Source: Nitzschia sp. DOCU1 (Eukaryota; Bacillariophyta; Bacillariophyceae; Bacillariales; Bacillariaceae). From it: 64,000 nt of DNA. Position numbers and translations under genes: made by a program. The stretch spans positions 62,001 through 126,000 of the forward strand of contig OX595988.1 in the NCBI GenBank assembly GCA_951394045.1, written 5' to 3'. The notes below the pieces were generated by a model. That model did not search any database, was not told where the DNA came from, and worked only from the letters and a program-made list of their open reading frames with translations. Below are positions 9,694 through 20,842 of this stretch, one piece after another. Every line of letters begins with the position of its first letter. Within the stretch, counting starts at the first letter, position 1.

Positions 9694-12153
9694 ATGAACC
9701 CGTTTCACCTATCCATTTTCCTGATGATTCCGCAGCAGGTGGTTGCACCCATGCATGGTTGTTTAACTCAGATGGAGCGAAGGTTGCTTCTGACTTCATC
9801 GCACAGCCAATGGCGGCTAGGTCAGGAGAGCCGAGGAGAACATGGTGGAAATAACGAAAGAAAGCTGGTGGTCATTCCCAAGGGTTCCCTTTACAACATG
9901 TATTACCTTGCTCATCCACAGAGGATTATGGCTATTTTCGAGCCAGTCAACAAGACCTACGATTACTTCACGTTTGCGTCATGTTTTACCAATACGTCCA
10001 GTATGGGAGAGCTCAGGCTCCTTTCCGATGATCCCGAGTTAGAAGATCTATTGTTCATCGACCCGGCGGCGACACTGCCGGCTTTGGATTATCAGAAACT
10101 CCACCCCATGGGCAACAATATCATGATCGAAAATATCGCAGCCGCAGTTGAGTCCGTCTCCGCTATGATTCTTAGACCTTATGATGTTGTGTTGCACAAT
10201 TGCGCCTATCGGTTGGTAGAACTCGCCCACAAGCTTGGTGAGATGCCCTCGGGGCAACAGCAGATCACGGAACGGAATGCCTTCATCCAATACTTCGCCG
10301 AAAGACTCGACTCTTTTGGTTTCGGTGGCGTTCTCAGAACCCATCCGGAAGCGTTGAAGACTTTGTACAGTTTTGGTGCCGATGATCAGGCGATGAGCAC
10401 TGTTGCAGATATATCGAACTACACTCTTATCAAGCATCTAGTTGTGTTCACTATCGAGGCCCAAGAGAAATGTGGCGATGGTATCGTCGATTTGGGAGAG
10501 GATTGCGACCTTGGTTCGGCCCAGAATGGTCTACCTGGCTCGCCGTGTAGTCTTTTTTGCGGCTTTAGCGACTGGTATTGTCCCAAGCCATATTTCAGTG
10601 TCGTCGATGAGGCTCACAAATGCGAGCGCAACCAAAACGCTGCCAAGACATGGTACGGCCCTCCTCTAACAGGCGCCGTCAACAGTTATGAACAAGCAGT
10701 TGCCTTTTGCAAGGAACGAAACCTCGTACTTGGTTCCTTGAAGGACTACTGCAATGAAAATAATCAAGTCTTTGAACGGGCTCGGGTCGGCCATCACTGG
10801 TCACCGACATCGGACTATTACAATGCTTGGGTCTTTGTTGGCGATCAGGACTTTCAAGGTACCATGTGGCCCGTTTGTCGTCTCCACGGAGAACCCGAGT
10901 CGGTTGGAGTTGATGCCGGTTGGGGTCGCGACGCAACCACGAAGGAGTCCTGGGAAGCCAACCATATCCTTTGCCGTGAGCCGGCCAAGAACTATTACGG
11001 CCCGGAAGGCACCGCCCATATCAAGAGCTATGACCAGGCCAAAGCATGGTGTGAGGACCAAGGTCTAAAGCTGGGTTCGTATGACGATTATTGCGACAGC
11101 AGCAATGTACCGATCGATGGAATCAAAGAAGGCCACCAGTGGATGCCCACCTCGGACCATCGCAATGCTTGGATTTTCCTTGGAAACGACGGTTATTACC
11201 CGCCGTGCACGAAACACGAGGACTTCTTTGGAGAGAACCCCGCTTGGGGCCTTGACGAGACTTCAAAGGAGACGTACAACGGTGAGATCTTTGAAGCCAA
11301 TTACGTACTCTGTCTACCAAAAGAGACCGTCCTATATGTTCCACCTCTCACTGATTTTATCGAGGGCCACGACGAGGCTTCGTACTTCTGCAAGATCAAG
11401 AACCGCACCTTGGGTACTTTTGATGAATATTGTTCGGAAGAAGGGACTGTCAGACTGGAAGGATGGAACCCCACCGCCCACATTTGGGCCCCGATTGCTG
11501 ATGAGCGCAACGCCTGGGTCTACATCGGGAACGACGCCGCCCACCTTTGCTCCGTCCACGACAGCAATGGCGGTGTTCTGGCCGTGGCGCCCCCTTCAGT
11601 CGGTACCTTGAAGGCTGACTTTGTGATTTGTACTGCAAGGCAAGTCTCCAGCATTGTGCCAATGCAAAACGTCCTCGAAAATGAATGCAAGAAGCGACGA
11701 GGAGAGTACAAAGGTCCATCGAACGATGACCCCGTCGAGACGTGCAGTTTTAGTCTTTGTCCTTGGTCGAGTGGCTTTGTCATGGTGGATGCTACGCACT
11801 GTATTTCTGAAGCAATTCCCGGCTGCAACAGTACGTGCGCCAAAAACAAGTGCGAAAACTTCCCCCCTGATCAAGGCCATTTTCTTGACCTGCAACAAAG
11901 TTACTTTGGCGACGGTCGCAACAATTTTTTGTGCACCAAGTCCCCTCCATGCTCGCATATCAATACTGCTGGAAACGAGCACGTATATGAGCTGGCGATC
12001 CAAAAGTCGGATGATATGTTTGACGTTTGTGTAGCCAAAGATACACCCACTTGTGATTTTGCTTGCATTGATGAGCTCTGTGTCGAAAACGGTGGCATTT
12101 TCGAGGGGAAACAATTCCCAACCATGGTGGCTCTATGCAAGTTTGCCAAATAA
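9694..12153 (+). CDS. Cys/Trp-rich repeat protein with DUF4215-like motif, probably secreted; N-terminus uncertain
   Basis: An 819-residue frame. Residues about 60-260 form a domain I do not recognise that contains VVLHNCAYRLVELAHKLG. At about 262 is CGDGIVDLGEDCDLG, the DUF4215 / Myxococcus-type Cys-rich signature. Three repeats of about 100 residues follow (roughly 315-420, 421-540, 541-650). Each has A-x-x-(F/W)-C, LGS/T..(D/E)YC, H.W.P..D..NAW(V/I)(F/Y)(V/L/I)G and a C...C ending. They resemble short extracellular repeats common in diatom proteins (possibly DUF7495-like, not certain). A further Cys-rich tail follows. The ATG at 9694 gives only a weak signal peptide. The overlapping frame 9645-9854 reads GGCTHAWLFNSDGAKVASDF, which looks like real protein, so an unrecognised splice or indel near 9820-9860 is likely. 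AATAATAAAA at about 12229 may serve in polyadenylation. Confidence 0.75.
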   Translation: MNPFHLSIFLMIPQQVVAPMHGCLTQMERRLLLTSSHSQWRLGQESRGEHGGNNERKLVVIPKGSLYNMYYLAHPQRIMAIFEPVNKTYDYFTFASCFTNTSSMGELRLLSDDPELEDLLFIDPAATLPALDYQKLHPMGNNIMIENIAAAVESVSAMILRPYDVVLHNCAYRLVELAHKLGEMPSGQQQITERNAFIQYFAERLDSFGFGGVLRTHPEALKTLYSFGADDQAMSTVADISNYTLIKHLVVFTIEAQEKCGDGIVDLGEDCDLGSAQNGLPGSPCSLFCGFSDWYCPKPYFSVVDEAHKCERNQNAAKTWYGPPLTGAVNSYEQAVAFCKERNLVLGSLKDYCNENNQVFERARVGHHWSPTSDYYNAWVFVGDQDFQGTMWPVCRLHGEPESVGVDAGWGRDATTKESWEANHILCREPAKNYYGPEGTAHIKSYDQAKAWCEDQGLKLGSYDDYCDSSNVPIDGIKEGHQWMPTSDHRNAWIFLGNDGYYPPCTKHEDFFGENPAWGLDETSKETYNGEIFEANYVLCLPKETVLYVPPLTDFIEGHDEASYFCKIKNRTLGTFDEYCSEEGTVRLEGWNPTAHIWAPIADERNAWVYIGNDAAHLCSVHDSNGGVLAVAPPSVGTLKADFVICTARQVSSIVPMQNVLENECKKRRGEYKGPSNDDPVETCSFSLCPWSSGFVMVDATHCISEAIPGCNSTCAKNKCENFPPDQGHFLDLQQSYFGDGRNNFLCTKSPPCSHINTAGNEHVYELAIQKSDDMFDVCVAKDTPTCDFACIDELCVENGGIFEGKQFPTMVALCKFAK

Positions 12154-12773
12154 GGCGGCAGGATCCAGTTTTACCTCCTACATATTATATCCGTTTATGC
12201 ATCTCAGACCCATCACGAAATTGCATGAGCAATAATAAAACAGAACGCTAATAGAGACGTGAATCCTTCAGTTTAGTAATCGGACTGACTCTCCGATATA
12301 TCATGGACCGACGACGACAAAAAGGAACCGTCCAAAAAGACTACCTTTTGTGACCGACAACAATAGCTTTCCTTGCGATGATGGAGCCGCAGTGGGTTCA
12401 TCCCCGGAGGCAGTGATATCTGATCCGGGCGAGGGTATCCATTTTTCAGGGAATTTTTGGATACCGAAGTATCGGCTTATGTCCGGTCACGTAGGTAGCT
12501 AAGATTTTATAAAGAAGAAAGGGGAAAAAGAAAGGAAAAAATTCAAAGAACAAAGGAAGGCAATAATTCGGTATTCTTTATAAAACAAGAGATATATTTT
12601 AACGGGATCACCTACCACCATGACAATCATTGGCTGGCTTGCGCTGCTCGCCATTAAGTCGAATTGGTCCAAATTTGTCGGACGAGCGGCGACAATGGAA
12701 GAAGAAGAAGAGTGCACGCCTAGTTTAGTACTATTTTTTTGGCCAGTGTTTCCGTGTGTTCGTCGTTTTTTGG
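12154..12773. other. 3' flank of LINE fragment and intergenic DNA
   Basis: The A/G-rich tract at about 12507-12545 lies where the 3' end of the minus-strand LINE would fall. Similar A/G-rich sequence occurs at about 38733-38770. No gene was seen. Confidence 0.4.
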
Positions 12774-13967
12774 TCATTGGCGGAGCTTGAAAGGCTTGTA
12801 TGTGTCTTTCGCGATGCCGAGTTGGTTTTCTATTTTTCCCGCCCAGTCATTGTGATTTTTTGCGATTGTCATCCAGTGTTGGAGTTCATCGCTTATTCCC
12901 AATTCGTGGGTGAGAGTGTGGGCATATCCGTGTCTGACCGTTTGTTGGGGTCTCCCTTTCGGGCGTGGGTTGGGCATCCACACGACAAGGATTTTGCGGG
13001 GGTTTCGAGTTTCGGTCATGTTTGCAAGTTTCTCAAGCCATCTCGCTCGTCTGAGCTCCATGCTCTGTGAGAGGGAGTAGCAGCCGAGCTCCTCCCTGAC
13101 GTCCGAGTTTCGGATTCGGTTGTCTTTCACGTCATAGATGGAGATGCCAAGCATCGATCTGAGGAATCGGTGGTGGCAGGTTTCGAGCTTTCTTCGGTCA
13201 GACACTTTGAGTGCCCAGCTTTCGCAGCCAAAGAGAAGAATATTGAGAACGGTGGCTTTGTATGCTCGGACCCTGAGCTTGTGGTCGAGCTCTGGATCCT
13301 TGAGTAATTTGGCCATCGCGGCAAATGCTCCTGTTGCTTTTTGGATTCGTTTTTTAATATCTGTGGTGTCTTCAAGTTTGTCGTCGAAGGTGGTTCCCAA
13401 GTATTTAAACTGGTGGCAGAAGCCGAAGTACTCGTGGTCGTTGAGCATGATGTCGTTGGTTTCGTCTGGTTCGGGCTTGTAGTTTGCTGCGGGGATAAAG
13501 AGGGCTTTGGTCTTTGAGTCCTCGTTGTTTCTTTTGTCTCCGCAGTGTACGGTAAGTCCAAATCGTCGGAAGTGCGTCTGGATTAGTCGAGATGCCTTCT
13601 CTAAATCCTCTCTGTTGAGCAGAATAAAGGCGGCATCGTCAACGTAATAGGAATTAAAAATGGTGAACTTCTTCCCTTGAGTGGTGTGGCGGGTGCCTTT
13701 GCTCAGTTGGGGGTTGGCTTGGCGGTCGATGTATCCGTCTGCCTTCATTCCGTGCCATCGGAAATCTGGTGTTTCGATTCCTTCTTCCTTCCATTTTTTA
13801 TTCAGGGACGCCGCAACAGCGTTGACGAGAACAATGAAGAGGATAGGGCCAAGGTTGTCGCCTTGTTTCACCCCGACGGTAGTTTTGATTTTCGTCGTTT
13901 CCGAACCCACTTTCATCTGGTAAGTTACGTCCTTGTGTAGCTTTTTGATGACTGTGGCGCAACACAA
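12774..13967 (-). pseudogene. 5'-truncated LINE (non-LTR) reverse transcriptase
   Basis: An uninterrupted 397-residue frame on the minus strand covers the second half of a reverse transcriptase and its C-terminal extension. It shows GVKQGDNLGPILF (RT motif 4 region), SYYVDDAAFIL (catalytic YVDD, codons 13635-13646), FKYLGTTF (thumb-side motif) and LLFGCESWAL / LETCHHRFLRSMLGI, which are typical of LINE C-termini. The endonuclease, gag-like ORF1 and the first RT motifs are absent. An in-frame TGA lies five codons upstream of the first recognisable residue. This is the normal result of incomplete reverse transcription on insertion. The reading frame itself has no stop, so the insertion may be fairly young. 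Confidence 0.88.
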
Positions 13968-15278
13968 AAATCCATTCTTTCACTGTCAAACTTTCTTTGC
14001 GAGTACTTCTCGAGTACTGCTGCTGTCCTCCTACCACCCCATGTATATAAACTCCTTGATTGGCGCTATACAGTCATTGCAGCAGCAGTATTATTCGATT
14101 GCTAGTTATTAATAAATTACTACTTCAATATTACCAAGGTAAGTGCATTCCATCGCAGACCAAAGTATTTTGATTCATGCATTTCACTAACGTCGTCATT
14201 TAAACTTGACAACCTGCTCACCACCCAGCATCTCTACAATTCGCTTGTTGTGGCCTTTGCCGTGAATATACTCCCAACACGAAGCTGCCATCGCCACCGC
14301 CACTTTCAACTCGTCAGGCATTTGTTTCCTTGCTAATGAATGCGTGACTCGCAGGTGTCGCATTCGCTGCAACTGACAAGGCAAACACTAAAATTGCCGT
14401 TGCGTTTGAATATCATGTGGGGGGTGGGCCGGCGCAAATGTTCATTGGTGTGTTCGCCTGTAGATAGGAGTCGAGAATTTCAATCACGCGCTTTTGTCCT
14501 ATGCCCGTAGGACACAAGATATGACATTCCCCCTTTCTTTTGGGGGCGTGGGCATGCCGCGCGCGAGCGCGCAACGAATTTGTGTGAGAATGCCCGCAAA
14601 CTCCTGTTAGGTCCATGGTGAAACGAAGCAAAGTGGATGACTTAAAAAATAAGCCTGCGATGTCACACCGACGAAACCCCTATTAAACCGGTAGTCACAA
14701 ATAAACCAAAACCAGCATGACCGGCAACCTTTTTGGCAGAGCCACACAAATGCACGTACACTCCGCAATGATAATCACTCCCCACTGTGGCGTGAGGGGT
14801 AACATACATGCCGGAGGCACACCATACCATCCTATCTTACCCCTCACGCCTGGCTCCAGCACGCCAGACTGCCCAGCCCAGGTCTACAATACCGTTGGTG
14901 CTTCTGGTCTGCTTGTGATATTATGAATCGATATATGCCGCTGCTTTCATGTTGATGGTGTCTACTATCCTTGCCCTTGGCAACCGGGTGGGGGAGGGTG
15001 CTGTATCCGAATTCACAGAGAGGGCCAACCGCAAGTACGAATAATTTGAGGCCTCACTAGCTAACCAGACATTTTGTTCCGGAGCATATTCTTGCATTCC
15101 TGCTAATAGCTTCTGTTAAACCGAAGAGTGTGTGGGTATCCAATTCGAAGCTCTGTTTAGAGCATCGTCAAATCCCATCTATCAACAACCAACTGACAGT
15201 ATTCCCATAACAACTGCTTGGGATGTGCTGCTGCTGAATCCAGTAATTGGGGTCCAAAGCGGAAGGGTCCAAGTGCTT
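13968..15278. other. intergenic between LINE fragment and Copia element
   Basis: No convincing gene. It contains TATATAAA at about 14043, a GC-alternating tract (about 14552-14572) and the inverted repeat at 14789-14850. Confidence 0.4.
14789..14850. repeat. inverted repeat, 14-bp perfect arms, 34-nt spacer
   Basis: GGCGTGAGGGGTAA (14789-14802) is mirrored exactly by TTACCCCTCACGCC (14837-14850). It could form a hairpin. No flanking gene explains it. Confidence 0.75.
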
Positions 15279-15859
15279 TGCACCACGGTCCGAATCGGCC
15301 GTATCGCTGGGCGAAAGCTAGTGATAGCGGTAGTGTTGAGTAATTGCGGTGATAGATTGGTTTCTATGAAGTTATTGTTTCTGCGATTTCTGAAGTGAAA
15401 TAGAGATGAATTGACACAAAAGAAGATGTTGTTCAACGTTTCGATCGTTTGAAAGTAGGATGGGTGTAGATACTTAGGTTTCCTGCTCTTTGTTTTCATG
15501 TCGTAAGGTGTCATGTAGGATCGCCGTGAATGCAGAGATATATGGACCGTTGAGAGGTCAATTTTATGAAGGTAGCAATCGTTGTTGTCGAATAGGTAGC
15601 TGGTAACGATGCTTTGGCTGATTTGTAGTGATGGGTTTAAGGGTTCCGCCAGAACTTGTGCGGCACGGGTCAACAACTTGTCGAACACAGCCTTTTGGGA
15701 CAAGCGGCTTGCCATGCTCAGTGCGTATATGCCCGCGGGATAGGGGGCATACCGGTAGTAGTTTGGTTGCACGGTCCTAAGAAGGATCGCCATTGCGAAT
15801 TGCAATCCCCACATCATGAAAAGCGCAGGTGTTTGCTGATTGTTGTCACAAACGTCACA
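15279..15859 (-). repeat. 3' LTR of Copia element
   Basis: It matches 20097-20677 along nearly its whole length, with scattered substitutions and small indels. On the minus strand it begins TGTGACG, next to the purine tract. The outer boundary at 15279 is the less certain one, because the first dozen bases differ from the other LTR. Confidence 0.85.
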
Positions 15860-15889
15860 CTCCCTCTCATCGTTAGCAGCGGACTCAGG

Positions 15890-16879
15890 TTGTTAAACCC
15901 AACTGCAGATGAGTGAGGCAAACTTTGTGAACAACTCCATGGGCAGTGGCTTCGTGAAGATGTTGGCCAGTTGATCCTTGGTCGAGATCCAATCGATCGA
16001 CATGATGTCCTTGTGGGATCGCATGAAGTCGACGTAGTGCCAATACTTCATGTTGATGTGCTTGGTCTGAGGGCAAATACAAGGCTCCGAAGCAATGGCA
16101 ACGGTTTCTTGATTGTCCTCGAGGACTCTGCAGTGCATCTTGGAGTTGGATAAGTTCATGTCCAGGCCACCAAGGTTGTTGGCATCTTGGATGAGTCAGA
16201 TCAAAAAGATGTTCTCTCTGGTGGCTGCTGAGAGGGCTACCATCTTGCTCTCGGTCAAGCTGAGACAGATCTCGATCTGGAGCTTGCTGCCCCAGGTCAG
16301 TGGCATGCCTGCAAAGAAGATGATGAAGTCAGTTCTGGATTGGGCCTGTGTTGGGATCGGTCATGGCCTGCCATGTTTGGCCAGAGTCCCATTCACCAGC
16401 AAAGGAGGTGTCAACAAAGCACTCAAAGCTTTTCGACAGGTCCCGCTTGAGGCGGAGGCCCTTGTCTCTGGTCATCAGAAGGTAGTGGCCAATCCTCTTC
16501 ACTGCTTGTCCATGCAGCTTGGTTGGCTTCAACATGAAGCCGGCGCATTGATGGATGGCATAGGCCAGGTCCGGTGGGGTCAACTTCTCAAGGTAGTTGA
16601 GCTTACCGATGACAGATTGGTAGTTGAAATGATTGTCGAAGTCTTCTCTGCCAATGTCCGCATGGAGAGTCACTGAGGAGAGCGACGGCATTGTTGCTGT
16701 CTTGGATTCATCAGTGAGGCAAGGTAGTTGAGCTTACCGATGACAGATCGGTAGTTGAAATGCTTGTCGAAGTCTTCTCCGCCAAGGTCCCCATGGAGAG
16801 TCACTGAGGAGAGCAACGGCGTTGTTGCTGTCTTGGATTCCAAAATGGAGTTGATGAGGTGCGGCTGTGTCAGCGTCAT
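15890..16879 (-). pseudogene. Copia RNase H region, frameshifted, with internal tandem duplication
   Basis: Minus-strand frames encode RNase H pieces: IGKLNYL...DLAYAIHQCAGFM, then FECFVDTSFAGEWD (16329-16691), and at the end KHINMKYWHYVDFMR and DQLANIFTKPLP (15893-16159), all typical of Copia. A 131-bp tandem duplication (16591-16721 repeated at 16722-16850) disrupts the frame, since 131 is not a multiple of three. Confidence 0.85.
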
Positions 16880-16914
16880 GGAGCCATCCTCCTCATACTC
16901 GACGTTGACACCGA

Positions 16915-17775
16915 GTAATCCTCAATGGGGCCTTGGTCATTGACATCAACATTGTCCTTGATGAGCTCGATGACGTTGTCAACCTGCAATTTGGTCGGAC
17001 CACCAATGATCACATCGCCGACATAGAGAAGTAGAATTCATCCTTGGTAATAGAAGACGCAAGGATCCACTTTAGATGCAGTGAACCCTAGGTCCTCCAG
17101 ATACTTCTTTGCGAACAGAAAGTAGGTTCTGCTGCTAGCATGTCCCCCATAGATGTTCTGGAGGATCTGTAGCACGTGTCCCTTTCTTGACCCCTTGAAA
17201 GCGAAGCCTCGAGGGATCTCAAGGAACTTGGGGCACTCGACTTTGGCATGAGGGCAATCCAAAACAAAGTCAAGTTGGCGGGTGACCCATTTGTGCAGAA
17301 TAAAGTAGATCAAGAAGAGCCTAATTGTAGGCCAGGCCACGACTGGTGAGTTGGTCTGGTCATAGTCCAGGCCAGGCCTCTCGTTGTGTCCACCAAGATT
17401 GAGCTGAGATTTCCACTTGTAGACCTTCTGGGTCTTGATCTTGTGCTTTCGTTTCATTGCCCATACGGCAGGGAGAATGATAGATCCCTCTGGAACCTCG
17501 GAGCATGGGATCATCTTCCAATGTCACCTCGATTCATGATCCCGAACTTCCTTGAGCATCGACTTGAGGAACTCTACTTGATCAGGAGCCTTGAGAGCCT
17601 GATCAAGATAGAGAGTGTCCGGGTCATTCGTCGCTTTGAATAGCACCCAGGGGTGCTGTTCTTGGTAGTCGAGCTCATGGGTCCCATCGTACTTGAGAGT
17701 CGTTACGAAGCTCTCTAGTCGACTAGGCAGGGATCCAGTAAATCCAACGAGGAATTGACTGGGTTGGCGGCTCAT
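16915..17775 (-). pseudogene. Copia reverse transcriptase, with stops and a mutated catalytic box
   Basis: The minus-strand sequence reads ILPAVWAMKRKHKI, YKWKSQLNLGGH and DYDQTNSPVVAWPTIR, and later VDPCVFYYQG, as in Copia RTs. In-frame TGA codons occur just before ILPAVW (about 17519) and directly after FYYQG (about 17035). The catalytic tetrad reads Y-V-G-D (17014-17025) instead of Y-V-D-D. The region upstream of the first stop (17524-17775) is the usual Copia linker. Confidence 0.88.
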
Positions 17776-17784
17776 CCAACCTGA

Positions 17785-19423
17785 TCAAGTAACGACCGGT
17801 GGCGTCGGCAGCTGTTGCTCACTGTCTGGTGGCAAGACCTGGACTCTTGGTGCTCTTGCTGCCCTTGATGGTGGCAATGGAGCTCCCTGTGAGATGGTGG
17901 TAGTCTTGGCTGTCGTCGGCTGTGGGTCATTGTTGACGACCTCTTGCGTTGGTGGCTCGTCGCTGCTTGGCTGAGCGCCGTCAGTTCCCTCATGGAAGTA
18001 GGTACTCACATGCCATGTGGGAAGTGGCAACTTGAATTCGGAGTCAGGTCTTGTTGTGTCAAAGTGATCATCATAATCCGCATGAAATGTCGGAGAGATG
18101 TGACCTGTCGCTAGATTCAACAATAAGCCAATGGAGCTGCCGTGCTGGGGAGATGGCCCCAGGTAGATCAACACCTTGGCTCGATCGGACCAAATGTGTT
18201 GAGTTCGTTGCTTTCCCGAGGATACCTGGCCGTCCAGCTGATAGGCGGGGCAGCCGGAGGTGCAAGTGATTGTAGTTCATCACAGGCTCACCTACTTGGG
18301 AGAAGAGTAGCAGCGGAACCTTTCCGGTCTTGGAGCTGACCACACAGTTGTGTGTGTGGTTGACGGTCCTCAAAGCGTATGGCCAGAGATGGGAGTTGAT
18401 GGCAGTAGGCCATCTTCTCTTGGCATGGATCAAGACCGCTCGAGCAGCCTCTTGGAGATCTTGAATGCGCTTCTCAGCGACGCCGTTTGCATGGTGGGCG
18501 TGGGCCCCACAGAAGCTGAGAGTTTGCCCTGACTTCTTGCATGCATCTTCCCAGGCCTTTTCAGCGAATCTGCCATTGTCACAATGATAGTGACGGATGA
18601 TGATGCCTCTTGAGCGGGAGTATTGCTCGAAAGCATCCTTGGCTGCAATGGTGCCAAGGGCATTGCACGTTTCAGAGAGGTGCACATAGCTGAGACTCGT
18701 GTAGTGATCCACGAGGATCATCACGCAGTGTAGATGTCTCTTCGTGATGAAACCTCTCATTTGCCCAAACAGACCAGGTGTAGCTGATTGTAGCTGATTG
18801 ACCAAGACGCAGTAGCCAGGTCCAGTGATGACTGGCGCAGCTCTCGTGTTTGGGATAGCTTTGGTTTGCCATGGGCAGCATGTTGCCTTGCCAATGAGGC
18901 AGGCGGCGCACTTTGGAGGGCGCGCCTTAGCAATCTTGGATGGCAGCAGGCCGTCTCTAATCATCTGGAGGAGACGTCTAGGCCCAATGTGGCCGAGTCT
19001 CTGATGCCAGGAGAGGTAGAGCTGGCGTGGGCTCAGCTCGTCCTCTACCTCCTGAGTGTCATTTGGAAGGTCAGCTTCGGTAAGTCCTGCCATTCTGAAG
19101 GCAACGGGTCTTGGGCCCATAGGCAGCGCTGCCTCCTCTGAAGAGTCTTGGTCTTGGTCATCGTCATTGGACTCAGAGTAATCGTCATTCTGGGAGTCGT
19201 TTGACTCCTGGTCCGGTTGCGCCAATACAGCGCTGGTAGATGGTCCTCCTCGTCTTCCATCGACACTGATTGGTCGAACTGCACATAGTCCTCCGCAAAC
19301 ATCGGAGATGACTGCATTATCGAGATGTTGGAACCTGCTCCGACCGGCACGGTCCTCTTGGACTTGCCATTGGTAAAATGTAGGACAGTGCAGACGGCAT
19401 CGGCCGTGGCGAAGTCTTGCCAC
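17785..19423 (-). pseudogene. Copia GAG-pre-integrase and integrase core
   Basis: A minus-strand frame, 19423-18071, contains the zinc-binding pre-integrase segment (SWHQRLGHIG then CAACLIGK, the HHCC pattern) and the DDE core (ILVDHYTSL, YHCDNGRFAE, HHANGVAEKRI). The integrase C-terminus continues in another frame (18174-17785), which indicates a frameshift near 18140. Pol is otherwise in the normal Copia order, with integrase before RT. Confidence 0.88.
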
Positions 19424-20049
19424 TGGAAGCTAGACGTTGGACAATGGCTTTGATGCTGGTGTTGAAAGCATCAACGTCGTATCCTTTCTCAAAAATCAGC
19501 TCCTTCGCCTTTGAGATCTGGATGCGGAGTTGAGAGGTGGTGCCCTTGGTCTGCACCTGGTACAGCTCGATGATGGTCCTGATGAAGCAAGGACCATCAG
19601 GGACTCCATGATAGTGTAGCTTGCTGCTTCAGTCACCAAGCGTTCATCAATGGACTCTGAAATCGATTTGCAGCAAGCGATGTAGATCTGTGTCAAGATC
19701 TGTGCATTGCAGACTTGCATGCCAATGTAGTCGTCGATGTCGTTTTGCCTGACCATGGCCAAGGTGATGAGTCCGTACTCGTCAAGGAGAGGACGGAAGA
19801 TGTCAACTCGTTGAGCATCTTGACCCACCAGGATGTCCAGAATGTCAGTTCATCCAGCCACAGCCGAGCGGTCCTTGATGCCTGCAACCAGGTGACAATC
19901 GACGAGTCTTTTCCAGCAAAGATGTAGGGGAACTTTTTGGTCGCAGACTGGTAGAGAGCTTGACCGGCACGGATCAAGTAGTCAATAGGATCGTTGACGG
20001 CTGCTCCCACGAGTGCAGGAGTGAGTGCAAAGGGAACTTGAATGGCCAT
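19317..20049 (-). pseudogene. Copia gag, broken into three frames
   Basis: It starts MAIQVPFALTPALVG at 20049, just inside the 5' LTR, and continues through frames 19693-20049, 19496-19828 and 19317-19556. It looks like a Copia gag capsid gene with at least two frameshifts. Confidence 0.7.
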
Positions 20050-20096
20050 TGTGAAGGCATTGCGGTAAGTTTATTGATCTTTGCGCAGAGGAAGCA

Positions 20097-20677
20097 TGTG
20101 ACGATACGGTCCAAATCGGCTGTATCGCTGCTGGGCGAAAGCTAGTGATACCGGTAGTGTTGAGTAATTGCGGTGATAGATTGGTTTCTATGAAGTTATT
20201 GTTTCTGTGATTTCTGAAGTGAAATAGAGATGAATTGACACGAAAGAAGACGTTGTTTGACGTTTTGATCATGTGAAAGTAGGATGGGTGTAGATACTTA
20301 GGTTTCCCGCTCTTCGTTTTTGTGTCGTAAGGTGTCATTTAGGATCGCTGTGAATGCAGAGATATATGGACCATCAAGAGGTCAATTTTATGAAGGTAGC
20401 AATCGTTGTTGTCGAATAGGTAGCTGGTAACGGTGCTTTGGCTGATTTGTAGTGATGGGTTGAAGGGTTCCGCCAGAACTCGTGTGGAACGGGTCAACAA
20501 CTTGTCGAACACAGCCTTTTGGGACAAGCGGCTTGCCATGCTCAGTGCGTATATGCCCGCGGGCTAGGGGGCATAGTAGTTTGGTTGCACGGTCCTAAGA
20601 AGGATCGCCATTGCGAATTGCAATCCCCACATCATGAAAAGCGCAGGTGTTTGCTGATTGTCATCAGAAACGTAACA
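20097..20677 (-). repeat. 5' LTR of Copia element
   Basis: On the minus strand it starts TGTTACG (20677) and ends CGTCACA (20097), so it has short TG...CA inverted ends. It pairs with the LTR at 15279-15859. Confidence 0.88.
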
Positions 20678-20842
20678 TGAGTTTCACTGAAGACATTTCC
20701 ACTAACGTAACTTGCTGAGTACAGTCCGAATCAGACGAGTCCAAGTCTTAGTCGTCAGAAGAATTGTCGTTTTGTCCCTCTTCATGCTTCTTGCTGCTGC
20801 CCACTCCTTACTGTTTTCGTCTAAAAGTACTGTTGCTGCTAA

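Larger units (their letters stand above)
15279..20677 (-). mobile_element. decayed Copia-type LTR retrotransposon (diatom CoDi-like)
   Basis: Two LTRs in the same orientation flank gag, integrase, reverse transcriptase and RNase H remnants, in the Copia order, on the minus strand. The 5' LTR is at 20097-20677 and the 3' LTR at 15279-15859. A polypurine tract (GAGAGGGAG on the minus strand, about 15860-15870) directly precedes the 3' LTR. The first gag ATG lies only about 47 bp inside the 5' LTR. Many frameshifts and stops, a Y-V-G-D catalytic box and an internal tandem duplication show that it is dead. No matching target duplication was seen at the outer ends. Confidence 0.9.

Noticed and set aside
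11596..12114. 172-codon minus-strand frame opposite the Cys/Trp-repeat gene
   Set aside because: Antisense shadow; no recognisable motifs.
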